Source of the DNA: Chamaecrista fasciculata
Lineage: Eukaryota; Streptophyta; Magnoliopsida; Fabales; Fabaceae
Assembly (NCBI GenBank): GCA_003254925.1
Contig: QANZ01050821.1
Coordinates: 1-64,000 of the forward strand
Reading direction: 5' to 3'
DNA length: 64,000 nt
Below are positions 11,260 through 21,149 of the stretch, in pieces (the stretch's first letter is position 1; each line of letters begins with the position of its first letter). Made by a program: the position numbers and the translations under genes. A model generated the notes under the pieces. The model did no database searches. It saw only the letters and a list, made by a program, of their open reading frames with translations, and was not told where the DNA came from.

Positions 11260-11858
11260 TTATGATAGAATATCATGAACATATGCACAATTTATCGGCA
11301 TATTTATTTTGATTGATTTGTTTTTAATATTGCTATTTCTATGTATCGTATTAGATGTAAAATAATATTAACTGAATTAGTGAATATACTAAGTAAAATT
11401 ATTTAATTAAAACTATTTTTCGTGTTACTCAAAGTAGATCACAAAATTACAGATCAAAAATTGGGTTTGAAAGAGAGGGATTGTAATTTTACAAAGGTCA
11501 GTGACAAGTATTTATACTTCCGAAATCGTGCCTTCAAAGCACACCTTATTATTTGCATCAATTGGCCCACCCAAGACGAATTTCAATTATGCATTCGGAA
11601 GGAAGAGGGTGTTGAAAATAAGTCATATAATGAATGTGTCAAATAATCTTACATCGTTTGAATCAAGAGAGTTTGGAGTGTATATATAAGTTGTGTTTGG
11701 GGAAGTAAATATGCCAAGTTGAAGGCGGGCCTTGCGCACACATAACCGACCACGAGAAGGTGGGCCTCGCGCCAAGAGAGTTTGAAGTGTATATATAACG
11801 AGTGTGTCAAATAAGCCCACATAGGTTGGACTAAGTGAGTTTGGAGTGTATATATTTT

Positions 11859-12277
11859 AGGGTAAACTACACTTTGGTATCTTGTGGTTTGACCCTATTT
11901 TACTTTGGTATCTTGTGGTTTGAAACATGACACTTTGATATCCTGTGGTATTCTCCATTAACACTTTGATACCATTTGGGATTATTTTGTAATTTTAACC
12001 ATAATAAATTTTACATAAATTACATATTGACCCCAAAAGTTTTTTAAATTTTTCATTTTAGTCTCTAGATAATATGTATCCAGGGACTTATTTGTAATTT
12101 TTGAGGTCAATATGTAATTTTTGCAAAATTTGTTATGGTTAAAATTAGAAAATAGCTCCAAAGAGTACCAAAGTATTAATAGAGAATACCACAGGGTACC
12201 AAAATGTCAGGTTTCAAACACAGGGTACCAAAGTGAAATAGGGTCAAACCACAGGGTACCAAAGTGTAATTTACCCT
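11859..12277. mobile_element. Foldback element, copy 2 specific
   Basis: The ends AGGGTAAACTACACTTTGG and CCAAAGTGTAATTTACCCT are inverted copies. Internal TACCACAGGGTACC words mirror TATCTTGTGGTTTGA on the other side. It splits ATATATT, which occurs on both flanks, and copy 1 carries the uninterrupted site TATATATTTTAAGTTG near 2397-2412. The insertion is therefore younger than the duplication. No coding capacity is visible. Confidence 0.8.
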
Positions 12278-12670
12278 ATATATTAAGTTGTGATGTGGAG
12301 GAATAAATGTGCCAAATTTAAGGTGGGCCTCGTGCACACAAAACCTACCATGAGAAGGGAAACGTGACTGAAAATCGGTTGCGTGTGCGATAAATGCGTG
12401 TTCAGATTCTTTTCCAAAAGTTATGCTAGTTAATAAATGTTTTATCAAACCTTTTAAGAGCTTCCCAGAAAATCCTATATTTTCGTCTTTCAAAATTGAA
12501 CCTGGTTGAGACTTTGGTCAATAGAGACCCTAATTACTTCTTTGTCTCTCTAAGTTTTTGTGAGCTTCTATATTTCCTTCTATTATCTTGAAAACCTCCT
12601 TTGTGCGACATCGAAAAGTAATTCGTTTAATTTTGTAAGAGTGTCATTACCTTCTCAGTTGGATTCTCAA

Positions 12671-13190
12671 CGGTGTTAAAACAAGCAAGCCTGGCTCACG
12701 TGAGCTGGCTCACCACGATTTGCGGTTCACATAATCTAAAAATCTCAAGTGAGCCAAGTTTGACCAACCTAACTCGACAGCTTAGTGAGCCGGGTTAGCC
12801 CACTTAACCCACCAGTCATCAAGTTCTTTTTTTCATTTTTTCCATTTCTTTTTACTTTTTTCCCAATTTTTTTATATTAATAATATTTTTTTATTAACTT
12901 TCTTAATAAAATTCATGAAAATTAAGGCAAATTATACCAATACCATAACCATCCAATACTAATAAGTAATCATTAGACACTACATCTAAAATTCTGTATA
13001 TATTTATTTTATAAAAATTAACGTGAGTTGGCTCACCAACTTGCCAACTCACTCGAGTTAGCTCACTACGAGTTACGAGTTGAGTGAGCCAATCCAAGCA
13101 CGCTATAATTTTTCGTAAGCTTAATTTCACTCGCCAATTTGACGAGTTAAACGAGCTAACCCACCGGATTGGGCTCGTTTTGACGGTTAT
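12671..13190. mobile_element. TIR element, GTGTTAAAAC...GTTTTGACG family, copy 2
   Basis: This is the uninterrupted version, about 520 bp, of the element at 3634-4648, with ends GTGTTAAAACAAGC and GCTCGTTTTGACGG. Its presence in both segmental copies places it before the duplication. Confidence 0.6.
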
Positions 13191-13458
13191 ACTGTACGGA
13201 AATATGTCTTAAGAATAATGTCCTTATGACTCGATTTATTCAGTGCAATCCTTAACGGATTGTGCCCCAAGATTTGACTTATTAGCGATTGAAACACAAA
13301 AAATATAGCCAAAATTATAACTTTTGAGAATAATCTCAAAATCACAAAATGAAGCACCTTTATTTTTTTTGGGCCAGAATAAAGCACCTTTATTAATTAT
13401 TGATTAATACATATATAGGAAAGCATAAATGGATTGAAATGGATCAAGGGCTAATTAA

Positions 13459-13920
13459 TCAAAGATGAGAGGAAGAATTTGTGGGGGATGTTATTTTGCT
13501 CCAACGATAACAATCAGAATATGTCTTAGTACGTGGATACCACGTGCATGCACCTCCTTCATTTATTTGCCAAGTACACACTTTGCACGTATCTCTCTCT
13601 TGTACGTATATGTCAAAATAATGATATCTTTGATCCGAAGGCCACCTGAAATTGCAAAAATATAATGTTGCTTGGAAAAATAGATTTGGCTGGAAACGAA
13701 ATTCGAACTCCTCTCCAAATTTGTTGGTGTGCTCTCCAACATCTTTAGTCTTGGATTTGCAATGAAAAGTTAAGTCTTGATGTGAAGTCAGATTATTGAA
13801 GATTTGAACTGTTGTTCTTGGAGGAAGAATGGATGCTTTATCGCCTTCTATCATCGCAAGAACCATTGTTACCAGTAGAATGAGAACCATGGAAGAACAA
13901 GACTTTGTGAACCAAACCAT
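13459..13920 (-). CDS. S-protein homologue (plant self-incompatibility S1 family), copy 2
   Basis: An intronless frame of 153 codons from the start that aligns with copy 1. The protein has a signal peptide (MVLILLVTMVLAMI core) and the same motifs: VQIFNNLTSHQDL, HCKSKTKDVGEHT, GEEFEFRFQP, YFCNFRWPSDQ, FDIYVQERD, CKVCTWQI, GACTWYP and a final DCYRW. It differs from copy 1 at scattered positions, most at exposed-looking residues, while the cysteines are kept. An in-frame ATG 21 codons upstream (13983) is nearly level with the TATA box and is probably not transcribed, so I prefer 13920. The frame is intact, as expected of a working recent paralogue. Its function is not known. Confidence 0.92.
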   Translation of the reverse strand: MVWFTKSCSSMVLILLVTMVLAMIEGDKASILPPRTTVQIFNNLTSHQDLTFHCKSKTKDVGEHTNKFGEEFEFRFQPNLFFQATLYFCNFRWPSDQRYHYFDIYVQERDTCKVCTWQINEGGACTWYPRTKTYSDCYRWSKITSPTNSSSHL

Positions 13921-13987
13921 TATTTTTGTAGGGAAATTAGGTTGATGATGCAATGATTGATGGAAGAAGGTCATACCATCCACCCCC

Positions 13988-13996
13988 TTTTTATAT
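13988..13996 (-). promoter_or_regulatory. TATA box of SPH gene 2
   Basis: The minus strand reads ATATAAAAA about 70 bases before the ATG at 13920. Position and sequence match the paralogue. Confidence 0.6.
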
Positions 13997-14494
13997 GTCT
14001 TAATAACTTCTTATATATTATTTTTTATTTTCTAACTGAAAAGTATATGAGGTATTATTATTATTATTAATTGGCTAGGATTGTGGAAGTTAATTATAAC
14101 ATTTAAAGATACTGATATCTTACCAAACGTGTATTTCTTAGACTTAAATTTATCTTGAGTAAATTGAGAATTCAGCTTGTAAAAGATTATCGAATTGATA
14201 ATTTAGTTTTTAAAAGATTGAAATATACAGTTTTCTCTCTGAAAGATTAAAATAATACAATCTTTAGTCCCTAAAAAATTAAAACAATATATAATTTAGT
14301 TCAATAAAAGGATCAACTTGTTAACTAGATAATGTTTTATGGCCTGAATAGTTAGTTTATTATTTTATCTCTTTGACAAGCATTGTATTTATTACACTTC
14401 AAAGTACCATTAATATCATTAATATGCATTGATTATGTATTTAATTTACACCTTATTTTATAAATAATAATAATAATTTTTAGAGTAAATTAAC

Positions 14495-14828
14495 CTAAGA
14501 AGCATGGACACTTCATTTTGAGGGCTTGTCGTCGTGTCGGACACGTGTCAGTGTCCGACACCCGTACGACACCGGCACGACACATATTCATAAATTTTAG
14601 AATATAAATCAACTTTTTGTGACTTTAACATGACATATAAGAGAAAATAATAATACATATGACATATATTATGAATAAAACTTGTAATTTTTAAATTTTT
14701 TATTAAAAATTATGAATATTTAATTATTTATATATATAAATATATGCCGTGTCGTGTTGCGTAATTTTGAGAGTTTAGCGTGTCGCTGTGTCCGTGTCCG
14801 TGTCGTGTCCCGTGTCTATGCTTCCTAG
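14495..14828. mobile_element. hAT non-autonomous element (MITE)
   Basis: The 334-bp element has ends CTAAGAAGCATGGACAC and GTGTCTATGCTTCCTAG as inverted copies and a perfect 8-bp target duplication AAATTAAC (14487-14494 and 14829-14836), diagnostic of hAT. GTGTCCGTGTCCGTGTCG-type subterminal repeats flank an AT-rich middle. Copy 1 has the empty site near 7775-7785. Confidence 0.88.
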
Positions 14829-14881
14829 AAATTAACTATTCGGTCTTTAAAGATTATCCAACTAAAAAATATATGAGTTAT

Positions 14882-16694
14882 TGTTGTAAATATATAATTT
14901 TTATGTAATACGTGGATGATCACATCCATGAGCCTTTTGCCCTTCTTGTAACATCCTTACAACCTCATCATGGCCACATCAATTTAGTCCTTTTTGTAAT
15001 ATCTCCATGAAAGCTTATTAGTGTGTTTGAAGGTGCATTATGGTGCCCCTAATAGCTTGTAACTTACCCATCTTCCATTATGTCAAGAGTCCTATATAAA
15101 GGGGCTTCCTTCTATAGAATTGTAAGTGTGAATAAACATAATAATATGACATGAGGATGAGCTCTTGAAGAGCTACATCAATGGAGCATATAGGATAGTT
15201 CTTGAAGAACTAAACCTTTTTTAGAACTAATTTATGTATCTATTTTGTCTCTTTATTTTCCTTTCTTCACATTTTCTATTTGGTTTACAACACGTTATCA
15301 GCACGAGTCTCTACCGAATTAGAGCAAAGTATAACTTTCACATTTCTTCTCATCATGGTGAAGGTGAGAAAGTCTTAATCTTACTTTTGAATTATTTATA
15401 TATAAGCATGATTTCTTTTATATTTGAATTTATTATTGCCACCTTGAAAAGTGAAGATTATATAAGAAATGCCCCGAAGCTATATCATCTCTGATTTGAT
15501 TATCACGAAATTGATAATTTTATCCATTTATGGATATGTGATAGAAAGATACAATATCACATTTTAATAGATCTATAAAATGTAAAGATTCAACTATTGA
15601 AATTAGCTGATAATCGCCTGGAAAGCTATGAGTCAATATATATATTGATAAATTATTAATAGAAGTTTTATAATTGTTAAAGATTTTTTATGGCTTGGAG
15701 CCATGTTATTTGTAATGAATAAGTGCATATAAGAATAGTTGCACATATTGATAATTTGCAAAAAGTAAAAGTTTGGCTAATAATAGCCTTGAAGGCTAAT
15801 AGTCTATGTATGATTTTATTATCATAGAATCAATTATATTATTTTATCATTTCAATAGAGCTATTGTTTAATATTGGCCCCGAAGCCTAATAGCTAGTCC
15901 ATTTTAAGGAATTATGAGGGCTAACTATGGAGCTATTGAAAATGATGAGAATGTTTCTTGATTGATTTTTTACACCACATATCTCCAGTAGAGATGATGA
16001 TATAATATGACAAATGTATTTTTTTTTGTGGTTGTCATTGATGAACATGAAGTTCAAGAATCATATATTTGTATATAAATATATATTTACAAGACTAGTC
16101 ATTTTTAATAAATGGATATTGATAGAAAAGCCAAAAAGTTCAAAATACGCTAAAAGCGTAATATACATCATATAGAGAATGATTTTCTCAAAAGAATGAG
16201 AATAGAAAAGTTTCACTATTGCGCTCTATAAGATACAATAAATATATATGGTCAACAATTTTTATTTTTCATGAAAGTTATAACCCCAGCAGTGGTTTTG
16301 GTACCAAGAACTTTCATTGAATTTGAGAAATATTTGAATGGATATTGATAATTTGATGATTATTTATGAAAGTGATTAAAATCACATTTTACAATTGTCA
16401 ACATTGGATAATTGGCCAAAAACAAAATTTAAATACAGTGAGATAATTCCCCTAAGTGAATATTGAATTTTGAACCAGTAGTTCAGACACCAGAAGATGT
16501 TAAAATTTGGACCTGTAGTCCAGACACCAGAAGATGTCAAAATTTGGACCAGCAGTCCTGAAAACATTAGAAGATGTTAAACTATGGACTAAATTGATGT
16601 GGCTATGATGAGGTTGTAGAGATGTTACAAGAAGGCCAAAAGGCTCATGGATGTGGTCATCCACATATTACATATAAATTATATATTTACAACA
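14882..16694. mobile_element. Copia-type LTR remnant, rearranged, with inverted partial LTR
   Basis: A 411-bp LTR (14882-15292, plus) starts TGTTGTAAATATATAA and ends TTTACAACA. It contains a TATATAAAGG promoter-like site and is followed by CGTTATCAGCACGA, a primer-binding site known from many plant Copia elements. The internal region (15293-16586) has no long coding frame. The first 108 bases of the same LTR recur in inverted orientation at 16587-16694, next to a CTTCCCC purine-tract complement. The element is a broken, apparently non-coding derivative. A related internal stretch lies inverted at 25960-26640. Confidence 0.75.
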
Positions 16695-16815
16695 CTTCCC
16701 CTTGGATGACCACACATTATAGACACAAAAAGTTGTCAAATTTCTGACCAGAAGTCAAGGCACTAGAAGTTGTCAAACAATTATACCAGTAGTCTTACCA
16801 CCTGAAGATGTTAAA
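16480..16815. repeat. CCAGAAGATGTTAAAATTTGGA short repeats
   Basis: Four to six imperfect units of about 30-36 bases, built on ACCAGAAGATGT and GGACCAGTAGTCC, flank the inverted LTR piece on both sides in the same orientation. The same words occur inverted at 25975-26170. Confidence 0.65.
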
Positions 16816-16861
16816 ATCTATAAAATATAAATGACTAAATGAGTTTTTATAGGAAATAAAT

Positions 16862-17025
16862 AAATTTGTTAAATGTAATGCACTAGCAGTGCAAAGTTTC
16901 TTAAATTTGTTAAATGTAATGCACTAGCAGTGCAAAGTTTCTTAAATTTGTTAAATGTAATGCACTAGCAGTGCAAAGTTTCTCAAATTTGTTAAATGTA
17001 ATGCACTAGCAGTGCAAGGTTTCTT
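16862..17025 (+). repeat. 41-bp tandem repeat, four copies
   Basis: The unit containing TTAAATGTAATGCACTAGCA and GTGCAAAGTTTCTT repeats four times at an exact 41-base period with almost no divergence. TGCACTAGCAGTGCA within each unit can form a short stem. The copies are therefore recent. The AT-rich stretch from 17026 to 17455 shows no gene. Confidence 0.95.
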
Positions 17026-17454
17026 ATATGAAACGTGAAATTAGGGGAAGATAAATTTGTTTTTATGGATCCAATTAGTCAGATTTTGGATGCGTCTTTT
17101 GAAAGACTTGAGTATATACCAGATTGAAGATTATGCGTTAACGTTATTAGAAAATCACATATTTATATGTGTAAGAAATCCTTGAAGGATGTGAAATGCC
17201 TGAAGCATTCAAGTTATATCTGCAATGTTAGCATTCTGTTGTAAAATGTTTAATATATGCATCACTAAATAAATTTTTATATCAAGACAGAGTAATAAAT
17301 TATTTTTGTATTTTTATTGGTAACTCATTTTTTTTAAAAAAAAAAGTGAGAAAATTGATAATATTAATTTTTGAGAATTTTTTACAATAATTTTATATTG
17401 ATAAATGGATTTAATAATTATTGCATGTACTTGAAATCAATTTGATTATATATT

Positions 17455-19790
17455 GAGTAAACTCCTAAATTGGTCCCCGGATTATTAGGTCGCTGACAGA
17501 TTGGTCCCTGATTTATGGAAATTGACAAATAGGTCCCCGAATTTTACTAACGTTAGTCAAATTGGTCCCTGAAGCCGTTAACTGCTGACGTGGCACTTAA
17601 CGTGCCACGTCAGCAGTTGGAAAACTGAAAAAAAAGCCAACTGTGCGTGCCACATCAGCATTAATAATAAAAAAATATTACATTCAAAATTCAAATAGGT
17701 CCATGAGTTATATTTTTATCTCATTATTCTCAATTTCCCCTCTTTTTCATCATCTTCAATCATTTTAGTCCCAAATCCTAAAAATAAAATTGTAAAATGT
17801 CCCAAAACTCTTCCAAACATTCCAGTTTAGTCCCAAATCCTCAAAATAAAATTGTAAAATGTCCCAAAGCTCTTCCAAACATTCTAGTTTAGTCCCAAAT
17901 CCTCAAAATAAAATTGTAAAATGTCCCAAAACTCTTCCAAACATTCCAGTTTAGTCCTTAAAAGTATTAAAAACCCTAAACCCTAAACCCCAAACCCTAA
18001 ACCCTAAACCCTAAACCCTAAATCCTAAAATCCTAAACTCCAAACCCTAAAACTTAAACCCTAAACCCTAAACCCTAAAACCCTAAAATCCTAAAATTGT
18101 AAAGTGTCCCAAAATTTTTCTAAACATTTCAATTTAGTCCTTCAACTCTAAGACCTCAAACCCTAGAACCCCAAATCCCAAACCCTAAAATCCCAAACCC
18201 CAAACCCTAAACCCCAAACCCTAAAATTCCAAACCCCAAACCCCAAAACCCCAAACCCTAAAATCCTAAACCCTAAACCCTAAAATCATAAACCCTAAAA
18301 CCCTAAAATTGTACAGTGTCCCAAAATTCTTCCAAACATTTCAATGTAGTCCTTAAACTCTAAAACTCCAAATCTTAGAACTCCAACCCCAAACCCTAAA
18401 ACCCCAAACCCCAAACCCTAAACTCTAAAACCCCAACCCCTAAAATCCCAAACCCAAAACCCCAAACCTAGATCCTAAAATCCCATACCCCAAACTCTAA
18501 AGCCCTAAACCCTAAACCCCCAAACTCTAAAACCTCAAACCCCAAACACAAACCCTAAACTCTAAAACCCCAAATCATCAGAATTGTGACTGTACATTAA
18601 AGTTCAACAATTGTGACGTGCAATAGTATTATTCAAATCAGTCCCCGAATTTATCAAAATAGTTCAATATGTTAGACAAATTGGTCCTCTAATTAAATGA
18701 ATAGATAATAAACCAAAGAATTTAGGGTATGGGATTTTAGGGTTTGGGGTTTTAGAGTTTGGGGTTTGGGGTTTTAGGTTTTAGGGTTCGGGGTTCAAGG
18801 TTCAGGGTTTGGAATTTTAGGGTTTGGGGTTTAGGTTTGAGTTTGGGGTTTGGGGTTTAGGGTTTTAGAGTTTTGGGTATGGGATTTTAGGGTTTGGGGT
18901 TTGGGGTTGTAGAGTTTAGGGTTTAAGGTTTTAGGATTTGGGGTTTGGAATTTTAGGGTTTGGGGTTTGGGGTTTTATGGTTTAGGGTTTAAGGTTTTAG
19001 GATTTGGGGTTTGGGATTTTAGGATCTAGGTTTGGGGTTTTGGGTTTTAGGGTTTTGGGTTTGGGATTTTGGGGGTTGGGGTTTTAGAGTTTTGGGTTTG
19101 GGGTTTTAGGGTTTGGGGTTTTGAGTTCTAAGATTTGGGGTTTTAGAGTTTAAATACTAAATTGAAATGTTTGGAAGAAATTTGGGACACTTTACAATTT
19201 TAGGATTTTAGGGTTTTAGGGTTTATGGTTTTAGGGTTTAGGGTTTAGGATTTTAGGGTTTGGGGTTTTGGGGTTTGGTGTTTAGGGTTTGGGGTTTGGA
19301 ATTTTAGGGTTTGGGTTTTACAAATTAGGGTTTAAGGTTTTAGGATTTGGGGTTTTGGATTTTAGGGTTTGGGGTTTGGGATTTTAGGGTTTAGCATTTT
19401 AGGGTTTAAGGTTTTAGGGTTTGGGGTTTGGGATTTTAGGGTTAGGGGTTTTAGTGTTTTGGGTTTGGGATTTGGGGTTCTAGGGTTTGAGGTTTTAGAG
19501 TTGAAGGACTAAATTGAAATGTTGAGAAGAATTTTGGGATACTTTACAATTTTAGGATTTTAGGGTTTTAGGGTTTAGGGTTTAGATTTTAGGGTTTGGA
19601 GTTTAGGATTTTAGGATTTAGGGTTTAGGGTTTGGGGTTTTTGGTTTAGGGTTTAGGGTTTTTAATACTTTTAAGGACTAAACTGGAATGGTTGGAAGAG
19701 TTTTGGGACATTTTACAATTTTATTTTGAGGATTTGGGACTAAACTGGAATGTTTGGAAGAGTTTTGGGACATTTTACAATTTTATTTTG
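17455..19790. repeat. Large palindromic foldback with telomere-like repeats
   Basis: The left arm (about 17750-18590) reads AAACCCTAAACCC-type repeats and the right arm (about 18715-19790) is the inverted version, TTTAGGGTTTGGGG. The centre near 18600-18715 is unique. AAATTGTAAAATGTCCC and CTCTTCCAAACATTCCAG blocks punctuate both arms in mirror order. The outer part at 17455-17700 has TTGGTCCCCGGATT foldback words and a perfect 17-base-arm palindrome at 17580-17618. A single N at 19791 truncates the right side. The order C-rich then G-rich is the reverse of a telomere-telomere fusion, so this is better read as a foldback element that amplified telomere-like units. Confidence 0.85.
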
Positions 19791-19794
19791 NAGT

Positions 19795-21145
19795 CCTTAA
19801 TAACAATTTTAAACTAATTGTGCATAGTTACAAAATCTAAACAAATGAACACTCTGACACTAAAAGCTAGTTTGAAAATAAATGGGTATACAACATCACC
19901 TAGTTCTATGCTGGTAAGTGAATACTGTTCAAAATTAACAAGAGCAATAACAATATGTAGTAGTTAACAATAAGAAAACTGGGGCTCCAATGTCCAAAAG
20001 ACTTTCAATTGGAGAAGGAAATTCCACAAAAAAGCACTTTATTGATGCTTGACAACAATCAATTCAAGAATTTGAACACAAACTAAGTACCTTGAGGGCT
20101 TCAAAGACACGGACTCCAGTTGTATTCCTAATAAGGCCAACATCAAGGAGTGCACGGAATGGCCTCCTGGTATCAGCAGGTTCAACTGAGAAGTCCTCCC
20201 CAGTTGCCTAATAATAAAATAACACCAATCAGTGTATAAGCATGAGAGAGAGAGATATACAAAGAAAGATAATGGACCAACCATAGTCCATACGTACCTC
20301 AACATTCCCCTCATACTCCTCATCCATTTCAACCATTTTAAGGACACGCCGGGCCAAGAGGAGTCTTGTGCAATACGCTGGCCACAGGAAAAAAACAAAA
20401 AAAAGCTCAAATCACAAGGGGAAGAACATAGGTAGATGAATTTGGATCATTTAATATGATATTATGTTAATATCATAAGAAAAGTAGTAGGTGAATTTGG
20501 ATCTTTCAATGTGATATGATGATAATGTTACAAGAATGACTAATATTTGTCATCACATGGACAACATTGTGCCCACGACAGTCATATCACATGAAAGGCT
20601 GCGGAAAAACCATTTTTTTAAGAGATAGATATGCATACAAATGATGTGATGAAGAATAGCAACAGAAAATTTATAAGTGCCTGCTGCATAGTTAGAAAGT
20701 CCCACATTAAGGCCATATCGAGGCAGTTCATGTGCATAAGCTGCAGCAAGAACAATGTCACCAGCAATGCTTGACGATGTTATTTGTGCAATGATGTCCT
20801 TGTTTGTCTAATAATATTATTAAGGTTCTACACACGCTAAGAAACCGAAACTTAATAAACATTAAGAAAATTCCACTCATGTCTTCATGAGAATTCCTTT
20901 AGCACCATGATTAATGACTAACGAAAGTAAGCTTTCCAAAGCAAATAAGTGAAGAACCATATATTAAAAATAATATTACTTTTACTTAATTGTCAATGAG
21001 CTCAAAGGACCAAAACATCAATAATAACCAGCTGTAGGATACAAATCGAACCACAAAGCCATATTTCAGGGTGTTGTACTTGTTCTTGTCCTGATTTATC
21101 AGTTGAATTCTAGCCCTATAATCTGTCTTTCCCTTTGAAAATGAT
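19795..21145 (-). pseudogene. RPL5: Truncated RPL5 paralogue, exons 3-6
   Basis: Four blocks match the intact RPL5 gene in order and in exact exon length: 21043-21134 (92), 20681-20807 (127), 20298-20377 (80) and 20091-20207 (117). All four stay open, reading for example [20 protein letters not shown] and [18 protein letters not shown]. Replacements at conserved sites include R to G in the YRFVVRF motif and G to R in [10 protein letters not shown]. The acceptor before the first block reads AA instead of AG, and the donor after the second reads GC. The last three exons are missing, cut at the N near 19791, and the first two lie 1.7 kb away at 22830-23065. It is a duplicated host gene that has lost both ends. 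Confidence 0.88.
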
Positions 21146-21149
21146 TTCA

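Larger units (their letters stand above)
9737..14870. repeat. Segmental tandem duplication, copy 2 (carries SPH gene 2)
   Basis: This stretch matches copy 1 from CCATTCTTCAACCAAACC onward, including the SPH gene, its TATA box and the foldback repeat beyond it. Its private insertions are a Harbinger element (9844-11259), a foldback element (11859-12277) and a hAT element (14495-14828). Their empty sites are readable in copy 1. Confidence 0.88.

Noticed and set aside
13921-13983. Upstream start codon for SPH gene 2
   Set aside because: It adds 21 residues before a good signal peptide, is absent in copy 1 and lies next to the TATA box.
16862-17025. CRISPR array
   Set aside because: The 41-bp units are contiguous with no unique spacers, and the genome is a plant's.
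17960-19680. Telomere-telomere fusion relic
   Set aside because: A fusion would read TTTAGGG then CCCTAAA on one strand. The order here is the reverse, and unique blocks are mirrored between the arms.
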